Assembly: GCF_963678975.1 (NCBI RefSeq)
Contig: NC_089275.1
Span: 20,046,467 to 20,110,466 of the forward strand
DNA: 64,000 nt
Direction: 5' to 3'
Origin: Dysidea avara
Lineage: Eukaryota > Porifera > Demospongiae > Dictyoceratida > Dysideidae
This document shows, piece by piece, positions 1 to 12,419 of the stretch. Under the pieces are notes generated by a model, which was given only the letters and a program-made list of their open reading frames with translations, did not search any database and had not been told where the DNA came from. A program made the translations under genes and the position numbers. Every line of letters begins with the position of its first letter. The first letter of the stretch is position 1.

Positions 1-701
1 AAAAACACGCATAACAACGGAGCTTAGATTATACCTTTAAACTATTGTCATACAACTGGCCATTTTCAAGTTCCTATGTAACAGATCTGGCTATCCTCTA
101 TAAGATTACTGGTACACTTTTATTACAATTACAAAACGTACACACAGCAGTTGCACATTTCTAATACACACTCATATTATAGACACTCTGTCTACCTAGC
201 TTGTAGACAGGGCAGAATGATATCACTTGTGTATTACTACATTAAAAGTTTCAGTATGTGAGGGGAATAATCCAGTCTGACTACGAATATATGCTAACGC
301 ATTTAGGAATATTAGGTTAGTTGCTATTCCTGTGTTGGCTAGCTATATCAGAGACTGTTCGGCTGATCAAATATGATGTACATAACACGTAAGATATTCT
401 GTATGCATATGTACTTGCTTACTATCTAGTTATTATAACATCATATAATGCACAAATACACTGTTACATAGCACTGTATATTAGGAATCATGAAGGTTTG
501 GGCTTTTTCTGGCCAATATAATCAATGACTTTAATTGTGTATAGTACGTAGTTCTACAGTAAATTTAGTCTAACCTTGTGCAATATATTACAATAACATT
601 TACGATTCATACTGATAAGGCATTGTTAGCGTTTTTGTTTACAATGTATGTGGTTCAAGGTGCAATTACATTTTGGTGACTATTGGTTGGTTAACATTTA
701 G
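1..701. other. AT-rich non-coding sequence
   Basis: I see no supported gene, RNA or complete repeat here. If the exon at 702-759 is real, this stretch is its upstream intron, ending in a pyrimidine-poor but usable acceptor (ACATTTAG). Confidence 0.4.
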
Positions 702-759
702 GCTGATGCATTATGGGATAGGACACTCTAGTAAACTGTTGGCAAGGAAGAATCCATGG
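702..759 (+). CDS. candidate internal exon of an unrecognised gene (P1)
   Basis: The block is bounded by an AG acceptor (ACATTTAG) and a GTACGT donor. Read with one leading base it is open for 19 codons (LMHYGIGHSSKLLARKNPW) and ends in phase 0. The next exon-like block, at 1172, also starts in phase 0, so the two join without a shift. I do not recognise the protein. Support is splice signals, phase and a slightly more GC-rich composition than the surroundings. Chance remains possible for so short a block. Confidence 0.35.
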
Positions 760-1171
760 GTACGTATCAACCTTTAGTTTATATCAATTTGAATGCTAGT
801 TCAACATGTAGGCTTACAAAGTATGAACACGCATCCTCTATATGCTTATAGGGATTCTTGCAAGTGTGTGAGTGAACAAAGAAACATTTGTAAAAACATG
901 TGATGTAATGAGTGGGTGCCTTTAATTGTATTGGTTAAAGTCATCCCTTAATTTCATTTAAAGTCCTAAAGTTAAAGATCATTTGTGGGAAGTAGTTGAT
1001 TCTATGTGAGTACTAGTTTTAGTAAAAACACTTTTAGTTTTGATAATGCTTAACAAAAGGAGTATGCAAACTCCCATTTTTGTGTATGCGTGTGCATCGA
1101 TTCAGTCTGAGATAAACATCTTTGTTGTGTGGGATAATTGATGCTGCAGGCTATATATATATTGTTTGCAG

Positions 1172-1344
1172 CTGTCTGCTTTGCACACACCCAACATTAG
1201 TGCACTACTGTGCAGGTTTATTGTATTTGTCATGCATGTTGTAGATGTTAATGGAGGAAGTTGTGTTACCCGGTTATCAGACTTTTTCAACACCTCACTA
1301 AGGGGAAATATGCTTGCAGTGCAAAGTTATATGTGGCATACCAG
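1172..1344 (+). CDS. candidate internal exon of an unrecognised gene (P2)
   Basis: This 173-nt block follows a good acceptor (TTGTTTGCAG) and ends at a GTATGT donor. The phase-0 reading is open throughout and gives 57 residues plus two bases, including a hydrophobic stretch (ALLCRFIVFVMHVV) followed by a polar part with a Cys. It joins in phase to the candidate exon at 702-759 and, with AG+T, to the one at 8662. The hydrophobic stretch would suit a membrane segment. No family is recognised. It is the second-best supported of the five plus-strand candidates, after 14062-14239. Confidence 0.45.
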
Positions 1345-1409
1345 GTATGTTTTTGTTTACTTGCTTCCTATTCTTGACATCCGGCTGTGAGTAGTAAACC
1401 ACACTCCAT

Positions 1410-1789
1410 CAGGGCCGCCCAGAGAAATTAAGGGGCCCAGGGCAAAGAGTTAAAGTGGGGCCCCAGAGGCAAGGAGGTTTCCATTCTGAATCACAACTTC
1501 ACCCAAGTTGTAAGTTGAAAGCCAAAAAAAGACCAAAAAAAAAAGGTCATAACTTGCTAACAATGACAATGGCTATCCCTTACCAGCCATATCTCCTTAT
1601 CTATAACCTTGCTACACTGCTCCTCTGAAGAATACTGTGACTGCTCTATTAGAGTATTTATATCTGACTGCTCTATTAGAGTATATCGATCTTTCAAACA
1701 GGTATTCAAGGGGCCCCTTTCAGGCTGGGGCCCGGGGCAAAATGCCCCAGTTGCCCCCCCCCCCCCCCCCCCCCCTGTGGGCGGCCCTG
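1410..1789. mobile_element. hAT-like MITE, copy 1
   Basis: The 380-bp element starts CAGGGCCGCCCA and ends with the matching inverted TGGGCGGCCCTG. It is flanked by a perfect 8-bp target duplication, CACTCCAT, at 1402-1409 and 1790-1797. An 8-bp duplication with CAGGG-type ends is the signature of the hAT superfamily. There is no coding capacity, so it is non-autonomous. It carries a long poly-C run near the right end and two CTCTATTAGAGTA boxes (1644 and 1671). A second copy lies at 4051-4442. Confidence 0.88.
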
Positions 1790-1799
1790 CACTCCATAT

Positions 1800-3330
1800 T
1801 TAGTGCTATATCAAAACAGTTGAAATTGATTGATGGACTTATATGCAATTGGAGCAGAGCCTGATCATGATTTAGTCATGTGCTATTTGCACAAGTGAAG
1901 TACATAAGAGTTGTACTTGCATATACAGCAAGTACGTAGCTACACGTGAAAACTTTCTACTTGTGTGCACCAATAACAATGGAATTTGTTGACCATGCCT
2001 AGCAACAGTAGTTCTGTTTATCAATTATCCAGAATTGTTCAATTTCATTATAAACTGTATAAGCACTCATTATGATGCTAATTCTACATTGTTACTTTCT
2101 GAACTGAAGTATGGTACTAGAGTTTTCTCAGCTGCAAGCAATGTATCACCATTCCATGATTTATAATCCTGTACTTGTATGGGTTTATTGGCACATATGT
2201 GAAAACTAACTGATGGCATGTTCTATACCACACATGCCAGCTAATTCCTTATATTATCATTGCTTTCACAACTCTGGAGTACCTAACTACATAATTGTCT
2301 TGCAGGATACCCAGTTTGTAGTGGCTAACCATTGACAACTATTTAATGCAATAAATCTCTATAGGATCCACATAAGTTTTAGCTCGTTACTAAACAATTG
2401 TAAAAGTTTAAAGTGTAGACATTTATTAAAAGACACAGACCATATGTAGTTACTCAGGGTCAGACCACTTTCACTGTATTGCTATATACGTATTTGTATC
2501 AGTATGTTAGTATAATGTTTCTCATACGTACCTTGTTGATGCCATGACTTTCACATGTTACAGCTCTGAATAGCTACACATCTAATTGCTGTGAAACTGA
2601 TTGTAGAAAATTTGGCTTAGCATTTTGAAGCTTGTAAACCTGGCCCTTTTGCGTGTCCTTGCTATAAATGTAAACTTTCACAATAATTTTTATTTGCATC
2701 CAAGGAGATGATTTAAGATTATATACATATGCATGCGATATGCATACCAGATCCATATCATATTAAACAAGCACAAACTAAGCGGTAAATAGTGGTCATT
2801 AACACATGTGTGCATAAGATGTACATCAAAGGGTTCACCAGTTGAAGTCAATTTCCTGTTTTAATAAATGCCAATTGAACGGGTGCTGACTGCATGTATG
2901 CCGTAGTCAAGTGACTAGCTTCCTGACTAACATCAAAACAATCCTAGTTTTGTTTCACATGCTTTTTAGCCTTTGGTGTAGAGGATAACTGCTCATGCAT
3001 TGCAGCTTCTAAACCTGGAGTGTGTTAGTGTTAAGAGTTGTTGAAAACTTACTTACATGATGTACATACTTTCCCATCAGCCCTAATAATTTGTTGGTGG
3101 TTTCAGTGTCAAAAACCTACTCGCCAAATATATAAGTATTTGTTGCACTATTGCATTAGCTAAACTTCAACATTTTGGCAGAACATGTTACATTTCAGTC
3201 GTCAGAACCTATTAAATTACATAAAGTTTCAGTTCTCATTTGCCCACTCGAAAAAATGTGTGCTATTATGTGAATAATTCCACTCTTGGCACACGACATC
3301 TATTAACTTCCTGGTGTTCAAGCAATAGTG
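1800..3330. other. non-coding sequence
   Basis: No gene or complete repeat could be supported on either strand. Open stretches here are short and lack splice signals or codon structure. Confidence 0.5.
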
Positions 3331-3336
3331 GCCATT

Positions 3337-3511
3337 CAAGCTGTGAAAATAGGGTGTCACAACCTTCAATAGCCTGGGTGAAAAGTTGTGAAATAAAAGG
3401 TGGCATTATTAACATTAACATCATTGCAGCCATTTTTTGGCCGCCACCTTTGATTTCACAACTTTTTTCACCCAGGCTTTTTAAAGGCCGCACCATTTTT
3501 TCACAGCTTGG
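3337..3511. mobile_element. foldback MITE with long imperfect terminal inverted repeats
   Basis: Two arms of about 70 bases face each other around a short centre. The best-matching blocks are AGCCTGGGTGAAAAGTTGTG at about 3370 and its complement at about 3460-3480, with AAGCTGTGAAAA / TTTTCACAGCTT further out. The centre holds CATTGCAGCCATTTTT. A diverged relative of the right half lies at about 44412-44515, and again in the duplicated unit at about 57490-57597. The open frames covering it on both strands are by-products of the palindrome. Confidence 0.7.
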
Positions 3512-4050
3512 CTGTTTTTGAGTGGATTTGATTTCTACAGGAACACAATATAGTTTACTAGAAACCTTAGGACTTGGTATCATTTTAAGTAGTTGCATGC
3601 AGTTCTACTGTTGTGGGAGCTAAGCAATGGAAAACTTGTGATGTCAGAATAGATACCTTTTATTTAATATGCTTTCATTAATTGATTGTTTCAAAACAAT
3701 GCAAATGATGAATGGCTTTAATATCAATTAACTTGTGGGGAAAACTCTATATTAATGTAGTTTCAATACTTGTTGAACATTGTTGACAATCAAACTGCAC
3801 AAATTAGTAACCACCTACTAAGTTTTTTCTCTTTCAAATATCACAAGTAGGAAGTGTTTGTAAAATGAAGAACACTTGAAATGGAACTAGCTAAGTGTTG
3901 TGTGCACAGAAAAGAAAATGTGTTCGTTTAGATTACATTATTCTGTCACATGAAAGAGCCATGCAGCTTACGTAAGCTTGTGTATCACATTTAAAATTTC
4001 AGATTTTCTCTATATACCCATACAGTCAGCAATGGCCCATTGTGTGTGAA

Positions 4051-4442
4051 TAGGGCCGCCCAGAGAAATTAGGGGGCCCAGGGCAAAGAGTTAAAGTGGG
4101 GCCCCTGGAACAAGGAGGTTTCCATTCTGAATCACAACTTCGCTCAAGTTGTAAGTTGAAGACCAAAAAAAAGAAAAAGGTCATTACATGCTGACAATGA
4201 CAATAGCTACCCCTCACCAACCATACCTCCTTATTTATAGGCTTGCTACACTGCTCCTCTGAAGAATACTGTGACTGCTCTATTAGAGTATTTAGATCTG
4301 ACTGCTCTATTAGAGTATATCAATCTTTTAAACAAGTAGTCAAGAAGCCCTTTATGGGGCCTCCTGGGGCCTCTTTCAGGCTGGGGCCCAGGGAAAAATT
4401 CCCCAGTTGTCCCCCCCCCCCATCCTCCTGTGGGCGGCCCTG
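4051..4442. mobile_element. hAT-like MITE, copy 2
   Basis: This is a 392-bp relative of the element at 1410, with ends TAGGGCCGCCCA and TGGGCGGCCCTG. The 8-bp target duplication TGTGTGAA lies at 4043-4050 and 4443-4450. Internal order is the same: left end, A-rich stretch, two CTCTATTAGAGTA boxes (4278 and 4305), G/C-rich part with a poly-C run, right end. Two copies with different, perfect 8-bp duplications confirm mobility. Confidence 0.88.
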
Positions 4443-4450
4443 TGTGTGAA

Positions 4451-7400
4451 GAGCAATATATGTGGATAGGCATCTACGTATTAGCATTACTTAATGAAAC
4501 CCTGCTATATGTAATTGAATATCTTCCCATTGTTTGATGGATTATTGCACTTAATTTAGGAACTTTTCAAGTATCAGTTGATGATGATAAATGGTGAATG
4601 GGGTCTGCTATTTCAACGAAGACCACAACCTGTTACCAAACAGTAGAAGAAACAATGAATTTTAGGCAGAAGACCAGCAATTTGTGGATTATGTGACATG
4701 TAAGATGAATTAAATGTACTTTAATGGTTTGAGGTGTCAATAATGAGAGAATAATGAAGGGCTGGAAAATTCTTTTATTTGGAATGATGTGTTAAGTGCC
4801 ATATGTGTATAAACTGTATGCATAACAGACCTGTGTTGTGGTTTGTTGATTATGATAGTGTAGTCTGTATAAGTGTGTGGTGTGTGTATGTTTGTATGTG
4901 GTGGTGTTATGTGTTAATGGTAAGTTACCAGTGCCTACTATAAGTTCCCACTACTGAATTGTTAAACATGTGTAGCTATTCCAGTAATTGGTAGTGTTGA
5001 ACAAGGGAACTGTCACTGCATGACAACCTAACCCTTGATAGTCCAGCTTTACTAATACAGTTTGATATATGAACTTTTTATTACAATTAGTTAGTTTTAA
5101 ATTAAAGTACACGATATGTATATAATAATACTTATGATGGTGTACCACATGTACCATTTATGTACATGAATGTTACTACATTTTTTGATAGTATAGATGT
5201 ATGTCTGCTGGCATGTATGTCTCCTTCACATTGGCATCAGGGATGCTATTTAAGCTGACACTTCCGTATGCATGTAACTGCTTGTTCTGTTTATATTACA
5301 CATACATTTACTACGTGATGTTGCGTGTGTATGTATGTGTCTGTACATATATGTGATGATTGGGAAGCATGCTAATGATGAGCAACAGATAAGTTGAAAT
5401 TGATTATCTAAATATGGAATAGAAAATATATACTGCATATCTGTCCATTACATGTTATGTTGAGGTGTTAATTGAATTCTTACTTGTGACTGAAAACAGT
5501 AAAAGGCCTTTTTATATGAGTTCCAATATCTAGAACAGAGAAGAAGGTTGACTTCACTGTGTGTAAAAAGGAAACCTTACATGCATTACATCATTGAGCT
5601 GTTATGTACATGTGATGTTGTGTTACATTGTTTTAAAGTGTTCCTATTCTATAGTGTGTTTATATAGGATAGTATTAATTAGAACTTTCACATTGAAAAG
5701 GCACAAGTACGTATTATATAATGGCACATCAACTCAATGGTAGGTGGTTCATCGTACAAGGCTATAATTTTATTGCCAGTATTGAAGACTTCTTTATGAC
5801 TGAATTCAGGAAAATATGCCTGTATTTTAAAAGCATAGTCTGCTCTTACAATCCAGGCATATTTTCCTGCATGTTAACTGGTACATAGTTATGTTAGCTT
5901 ATTGTTATTGTATTCAATTAATCATATAATGTATATTATATTCTACACAAATTGTTTTATCATCCATGGATGACCTGTTGTTTGACTACTTTGTACTAAA
6001 CTTAGAACTGTTTGTTAATTTAAGTCACTGAATTCACAGTACTCTGAATTTGACTTCATCGTTATATAACTACAAATAGAGTATATCAAGTGTCTGGGTG
6101 ATTACCACATTTGATTCAATTGTCAACCAAAAGTTGACAACAGTTGTTGGTTGCTATGGTTTACATTGTTAGTATGTATTCACTTGTGAATACTAAGTGC
6201 GTGCTATTTATAAATCTTATTTTTCTACACATAAAATGATTTTATTTATATTAAATGCAAGTCATATTCATGGAGTTTTACTGATTTGGCTAGTATAAAC
6301 ATATGAGATGGCATAGACCTGTCTCTGGTATAGCACTTCAGAGTTTTTGTATAGTCTGTGAATTCATGTGAAAGCATGGAAGTATTTTGCATGTATTATA
6401 TAAGCATGAGGCTGCAATAGCTTGTTTCTAGAAGGTTCACGGCTCTTCTCTTCATGGCCTTAGAATCAGTATAATTATTCAGTTTGTATAAACATTGATG
6501 TCACAGCATGGAAGTGGTGAAACTTGTGTGCATTGAAAAGACGGTGTCATTTTGTGTACTCATTTCAATTTATTTCTAGAACCTTCACTACTTCACTTTT
6601 GTGGCCTAACTTGTACCACGTTGATGCATAATGGAATGGAAGTGATGTATTTTGAGAACACAAAAAGCACACACACATGTGTGTGTGTATGGATAGCACA
6701 GCAAAAATAGTGTTCCAATACTACGTAGTATACTAACCCCGTCTATAGTCAGTATTGAAATAACTATTTTAAAAACTTCCTATGATGAGACAAAACAAAC
6801 CTCAAATCTATTAATGACTACAATGTTATTTACTATTATAGTGACCTGTGATCTGCTTTTGTTTAAGCTGATGTAGAATTTTTGGACTATTAGTTCCAAC
6901 AGCAAAACATAGATGGAATAAATATAGTCAGCATTTGTGTATGAATTATGCTGTGTAGGAAGTGAATAGAATGAATGCAATAGCTCAAAGTGTACATGGT
7001 GATCACAGAAAGGAAATTAGATATGCAAAAGTTGGAGCTTTGAGTGGGTGTAAAAATGTGTCTTCTACTGCATTTGTATGGGTACCCTTAGTAATCATTT
7101 GCTAATTGAGATGTAATAGCAATAGTTGCTATATATGATAGCCGTCAATAACCGTGATGTGGATTTATTTAAACTGTCCTTTCAACTGCATGTGCTTTCT
7201 GCTACCACTGGAACATTTTGCGTGCATGCTAAAATGTACTGCTGATTTAAGGCAGACTATTAGAGTTTGCATAGAAGCATGAATGTTTTAACACATCAGG
7301 CGTATGCATGTGGTAAATATTCAAATCAGATACATCACTTTTAATTTTATTTAGCTATGAGTATGCTGTTTTGCAGTGCACATATACGTATGCCTATACG

Positions 7401-8660
7401 TATATGGCCAATACATGCAGTACTACAACTGTACTTCTTGTATAGATATAAAACATGCTTTTCAACTATTCACATTTTTCAGTAACATCCTGTCACGTAT
7501 AGATATCTGATAGTGAATTGTGAGCAGACCATCACGTTAATGGTAGCACATGTACTACCTCATCAATTTCATTGTGGAAATACTCTATTAAGGCAATCCT
7601 ACAATGAAACTCTGAAACCTCCAAATGATGTATCATGGTTTCATTTTCTTAGAATGTGGTATGTCTGAAATCTTCATTTTCAAATCTTAAAGTAGAGCTT
7701 TGTCACATTGCAGCTCTTACATTGAGTGTTTTTCCTGTAGCTTTATTGTGGCAGTAACTAGAAGTATTTTGAAAGTGAAATATCTCATTAAATGGAAGAC
7801 TGCAACAAGTCTGTAGTGAGGAATTTTCCAAAAAGAGAGTATGATAGGTTAAAACACACATGATGCTTTTTGCATACTCTTAATATGTTGTCCAAATGTT
7901 CTAAAAAGTAAAGACCGGCATATTTGAAACCTTTTAACAAGTTTTGCATATGACAACCAGCAGTAGATGTCAGCTCTGAATTTGTTAAAGTAAAACTAGT
8001 TCATGGAAATGCTTAATTTGTTGTAACTATAAATGGTAACCAGTTAGTGATGATGGTCATATTCCTGCGTACTAGGATTTTATTGTCTCAATAGAAACCT
8101 GATGGTACATATATGGTATAGAGGGTTGTAGTATCCTGTACACATCAAGTGTTATGATGCTTTTTTTCCTAATCATGTTTCCAATAACTTTAGGGCTATC
8201 AATTTGAAGCAGCACACACAACCTCCCTTCATTTTGGTCACCCTCAAAAGCAGTGAAACATGTTAAATGCAATTACCTACACAACTCTGTTTGCTGCAAA
8301 CGTGTTTTGTGACTATAGCTTTTGCCATTTAAGTATCAAGTGAGTACCATTATGATGCCAGAGCTACATGCAAGCTAAGTACCAAGTATATCAGTAGGTG
8401 TGTAGCTATTGTGTGTTTTAGTTTTCAGCAATGCTGACTTTAAGTTTGGTGTGATCTGTTTCACGTTCACATATGCTATAATGTATAATACATTGACTAC
8501 TAAATTAAAAGGCATTACCAAATAGATCAGGTTTGGGTGTTAATGGTTGGTTACAGTTCATTGCTGACACAGTGACAAAGATTTGTAGGCCCAAGTTTAG
8601 CTCTGCCAATCTAATAATTGTCACTGTACAGTGAATTGTAGTGTGTGCATGGTGTTTTTA
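4451..8660. other. long AT-rich non-coding stretch
   Basis: No gene is supported over these 4.2 kb. They contain scattered small palindromes, for example ACACACATGTGTGTGT near 6668, and the inverted repeat listed at 5807-5869. Open frames are below about 66 codons with no coding character. If the plus-strand exons on either side belong together, this is one long intron. Confidence 0.5.
5807..5869. repeat. perfect 16-bp inverted repeat (hairpin)
   Basis: CAGGAAAATATGCCTG at 5807-5822 is perfectly complementary to CAGGCATATTTTCCTG at 5854-5869, with a 31-base loop. Its function is unknown. It may be the core of a decayed foldback element. Confidence 0.8.
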
Positions 8661-8661
8661 G

Positions 8662-8713
8662 TAAAGCCCTGTCAGAGTGGTTATCGCATTTGTTGGCGTA
8701 TAGTGAATTACAG
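8662..8713 (+). CDS. candidate short exon of an unrecognised gene (P3)
   Basis: The block has acceptor GTTTTTAG and donor GTAGTA. One leading base then 17 open codons give KALSEWLSHLLAYSELQ. The leading T completes the two bases left by the exon at 1172-1344 (AG+T), so phases agree. It is short and the donor is imperfect, so confidence is low. Confidence 0.28.
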
Positions 8714-9757
8714 GTAGTAAAATATAAGACTGGTGATGCTGTCATCTACCATAGCAGAGTAGGTTGCAAACCTGTTGGAGGCCAATTCAAGCATTTCAGT
8801 GCCTGCAGGTTGCCATTTGAAAGTTTCTACAGGTCACCTCCAGATACACTACACCTGACAGCAATGTGTAACAGTTTAAATCACTTGTACGGGTTCTTTC
8901 AGTTGTAGCTTTAAGATATATGAAATTCGTTTTATTATTAATATGAAAATGCCAAATTTGGTCATCTGTTTTGAACAATATAATGATACTAGTGAATTCA
9001 CCATGTCGTGTTCTTAACAAGGCTTAATTTCTGTTCCAGACATGTTTCTGTAAATGAAGTGTATGATTAAAGCAATCAATTTTGTGGCTAGACACTCTTT
9101 TCCTCAATGTCATGCACTGCTAGATGTGTATACTATTATATGCAACGTTTTGTAATATTATTTCTTTGGTCTGTTAAAATAATTTTCACAACGGATGCTG
9201 TTATTAGAAAAGCAAACAGTGAATATTGTTACCAGTGTGCTAATAATATGCCTTAGTTATTACAATGCTACAAAAACTGATCTACAAAAGTTTTCTCAGA
9301 CACATAATGTAGTGGTAAACGTCATAATTCAATGTCTCTTCAATTCTTTAACAGCTGCAGGAATTTTTGAATAGTAAAGTGTTTATGTGTTTTGTTGACA
9401 AATTTTTTAATGGCATATGCACTGGTCACTAGTGCATCATGTGATTGGTATCAGGAGTAGATGAATTCAAATTGTGGAGCTTCCCAGTGTATTTTCTAGC
9501 TTTTTATGCATGACAGACAGTGACAGTGGATCATGATCACATGGTGTAATATTGTAGTGACATAAGGGAACTTAACTTGGCGAAGTTTACAAAAAGGCAC
9601 CAGCAGAAACCTGCTAGTATAGTCATGACTCACTAAATTTATTGTAATGAGAAGTGTGAGGTTTTTATTATTGTGGTGATAAAACTGTTGCAATGCTGAA
9701 GTCAGATGATGGAATAAGGAAAAAACTACTCACTGTGCTTTTAATTTGTAATTCCAG

Positions 9758-9784
9758 CTTGCCTCCTTTATTCGGGACCATGCA
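9758..9784 (+). CDS. candidate small exon (P4)
   Basis: The block has acceptor AATTCCAG and donor GTATCA. Nine codons in phase 0 (LASFIRDHA) continue the phase of the block ending at 8713. If the donor is not used, the frame stops three codons later. This is a tentative call. Confidence 0.18.
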
Positions 9785-9799
9785 GTATCATAAGTCATA

Positions 9800-11520
9800 G
9801 GAGCCCTGGTATGACTGGAGTGGTACAGAATAAAATTATATGAGAGCATTGCTGGTCATGCTATCTATCTTATTGATTCCATTCTGTGTGCATCTGATAA
9901 TCAGAATGATGTATGTCTCATTGTGAGAAAGAAGCAAATATGTCACCCACAGTTCAAAGATGATTGACTTGTGACTCCAACATATTTTGTGCAGCTTAAC
10001 GCTGTATGCATGAGTAAACTATAGCATTACTGTCTAGCAACATGTGTTCTATAATTTATATAGTGGCTTCATACTAGTATGGCTGTGGTAAATGAAACCA
10101 CTTGTCAATAAAAACTATATCTCAGTTCTTAATGAAATTACTAATTTACACTTACTTATCTATTTACTGTAAGTAACATAAGAAGCAAGATACTGTTACA
10201 AACTCAATAGAGTAACTCAGTTATATTTAAGACTGTATGGTTTCACTTGTAATGTATATTTCATTCTTTTGTACTTATTAGATTTTCTATATGTGAATAA
10301 GTGCACTTTGGTGGTAGAATGCATCATCAGGAACAGTGAATATATTTGGAGAGACATTCTACTGCTTTAAATTCTGAATTAGCTGAGTTTTGAAATGTTT
10401 TACCTAATGAAGAAATATGCACTGAAACAAATTAATAGCATAATTTGTATTATCAGTTACAAGTAAATCATTAGCCACATTTTTAGCATTTTAATGGAGT
10501 CCTCTTTTACATAACAAACTGTTAATTGGCTTGTGAACAGCTAACTTATCAAAATGAAATTTGATTAGACAATATCACCTTGCCATCTACTGTTCCATAT
10601 TGAAACAAGGCCTTGAGAAAAGAGCTTATATTTATTCTTTACCTCAGGCACATTCAACATTCAATGGTTCAACAGTGTCTGTGTTGTGGTTCTGTACATG
10701 CAATTGTTAAGAATACACTGCGGCTTTGCCCCACAAATTGTTACCCTGTTTGTACATAACTTGCGGTTATATTCTGAATGTGCCAATAACAGGATTTAGA
10801 AGTGACCTTCATACGACACAAAACATTCCCTTATAGTTAGCTCTCTCTAATAGTTTGTGAGACACTCTTCTTGTATAAACATGTGTGGAACGGAGATGGT
10901 TTGTTATCTCATTCTTGCCTTCTTCTGATAATATGTATTTTCAACTAGAGCCTAAGTTACTTCACTGAAGTAAAAAAATCATGTCACATTATCAATTATA
11001 CTTATCCCATGTAGCATATAGCTTTCAAAATACAAAACAGCACAAATAACAGAAAACAACACACGTAACATCGTTTGTTTCTGTTGTAGGGTAGCAAACC
11101 TTTAGGCTAGTTGTAGCATCATGTTTCAAGCATGATACCACTACTGCTGCACAAATTTGGGCTATAGAATATAATGATATATGCAACGATAACAGACAGA
11201 AAGACTGATGTGTATGTTTTGTACTGTATCTCTTTTGCATGTTAAACTAATCCTATACAACATGTTTCTTATTAAGTGAGGTATTGTTTGTTAATGCCAT
11301 TATGCAACACTGAAGTAAGGGAATAACTGCTGTATAAAGCTAAGATACTTTTGACACCTGTGGGACCATAATATGGCATCTATTACATCTATTACCATTG
11401 GAGACTGTTACTACTCAGTCAGGTATGAAACAAGGCCAAATTTGGCAATTTTTGACTTGTCAGTTTTGACAATTCTTCCATTGGCAAGTTAATTTTCCTC
11501 AGCTCAATGTTACTATGCTT
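9800..11520. other. non-coding sequence
   Basis: I see no supported gene or repeat here. Short GC-richer patches, for example around 10715, have no convincing splice borders. Confidence 0.45.
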
Positions 11521-11525
11521 TTCAG

Positions 11526-12037
11526 TGATTTAAATAAAAACAATGCAACAGTTGCACCACAGAAAAATCCTCCACAGGCTAAGAAAAAAAGGCAAAGAAT
11601 GAAAAAGAAACAACAAACGCATGGTCCACAGAACTAGTATCATTTTGCAAAATACTCTCTGAGACAGAACCTTCACCTGTTAGTGACGTTGCTTGGAATA
11701 ATTAAAAATTACCACCACCTCAAACAACCTTATAAGGTTGATAATCTGAATGACACTGACCTCCCTACATCTGTTATTCCTTCAGAGCCTAGCTGGTGTT
11801 ACCATGTTCTCAGAGACCACATCTAATGAAGTGAGCAATGGCATGTGCGCAATGGCATTGCACCAGTTTCACCGTCCACAAACAAAGAAAAAAAAGGCAC
11901 AATAATAGAGGAGGAAACACCCTCCACCTCTTGAAAAAGTACTGTGCGTAATGAAGGAGACCACATTAGAGAATGGGCCTTGTGAGTCAACAACATTTAT
12001 CCATGCTAAGAAAAGAAGACCGAGACGTAAAGGCTAA
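11526..12037 (+). pseudogene. degenerate coding-like stretch with Lys/Arg-rich peptide
   Basis: After an acceptor-like CTTTTCAG, 11526-11637 is open and encodes a basic peptide (core AKKKRQRMKKKQQTHG) before a TAG. A second open patch at about 11912-12037 ends in AKKRRPRRKG and a TAA. Between them the frame is broken by several stops. The composition (AAG/AAA runs, GC-richer patches) differs from the neighbourhood and looks like an eroded coding sequence. A retrotransposon ORF1 or a dead exon are both possible. I do not recognise the family. Confidence 0.25.
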
Positions 12038-12313
12038 ACACACAAAGGAATGTATGTCACATGTTCTCTAGTAGTCATGCTAGTTTACCTTCCATAGCTA
12101 GCAATGCCTGGCAGCAATCCTATGTGTCTTTTTCTGACAACCAATCCTACCAGCTAAGATCAAAAGGCATATTTGTGCTTGACAGATGAATTTCAAATTT
12201 AGAATGTTTGTGTTCAGATTAGGAGTGCATGTGACAAGATTATAGAGTTGTTACAGATAAAGGGGTGCATGGGGTTTAGATGGGAAGTGATCTACTTTCT
12301 TATTGTATATAAC

Positions 12314-12369
12314 CAAGAGTTCATAATAACTATACCTAAATATATATAATATTATATTATGAACTCTTG
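12314..12369. repeat. perfect 15-bp inverted repeat
   Basis: CAAGAGTTCATAATA at 12314-12328 pairs perfectly with TATTATGAACTCTTG at 12355-12369, across a 26-base AT-rich loop. It could be a very small foldback element. No target duplication was evident. Confidence 0.7.
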
Positions 12370-12419
12370 ATATAACGAAAATATAACATTATACGTAATC
12401 TGTTTGAAATGTTAAGAAC

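Noticed and set aside
1609-1864. Proline-rich frames near 1.7 kb and similar ones near 4.3 kb
   Set aside because: They come from poly-C runs inside the hAT MITE copies.
3240-3598. Overlapping open frames of 93 and 110 codons on opposite strands
   Set aside because: They cover the foldback MITE, whose palindrome keeps both strands open. There is no coding character.
8645-8908. Single 87-codon plus-strand gene
   Set aside because: Only the first third has exon-like borders. The rest reads through a donor-like site into sequence without coding character.
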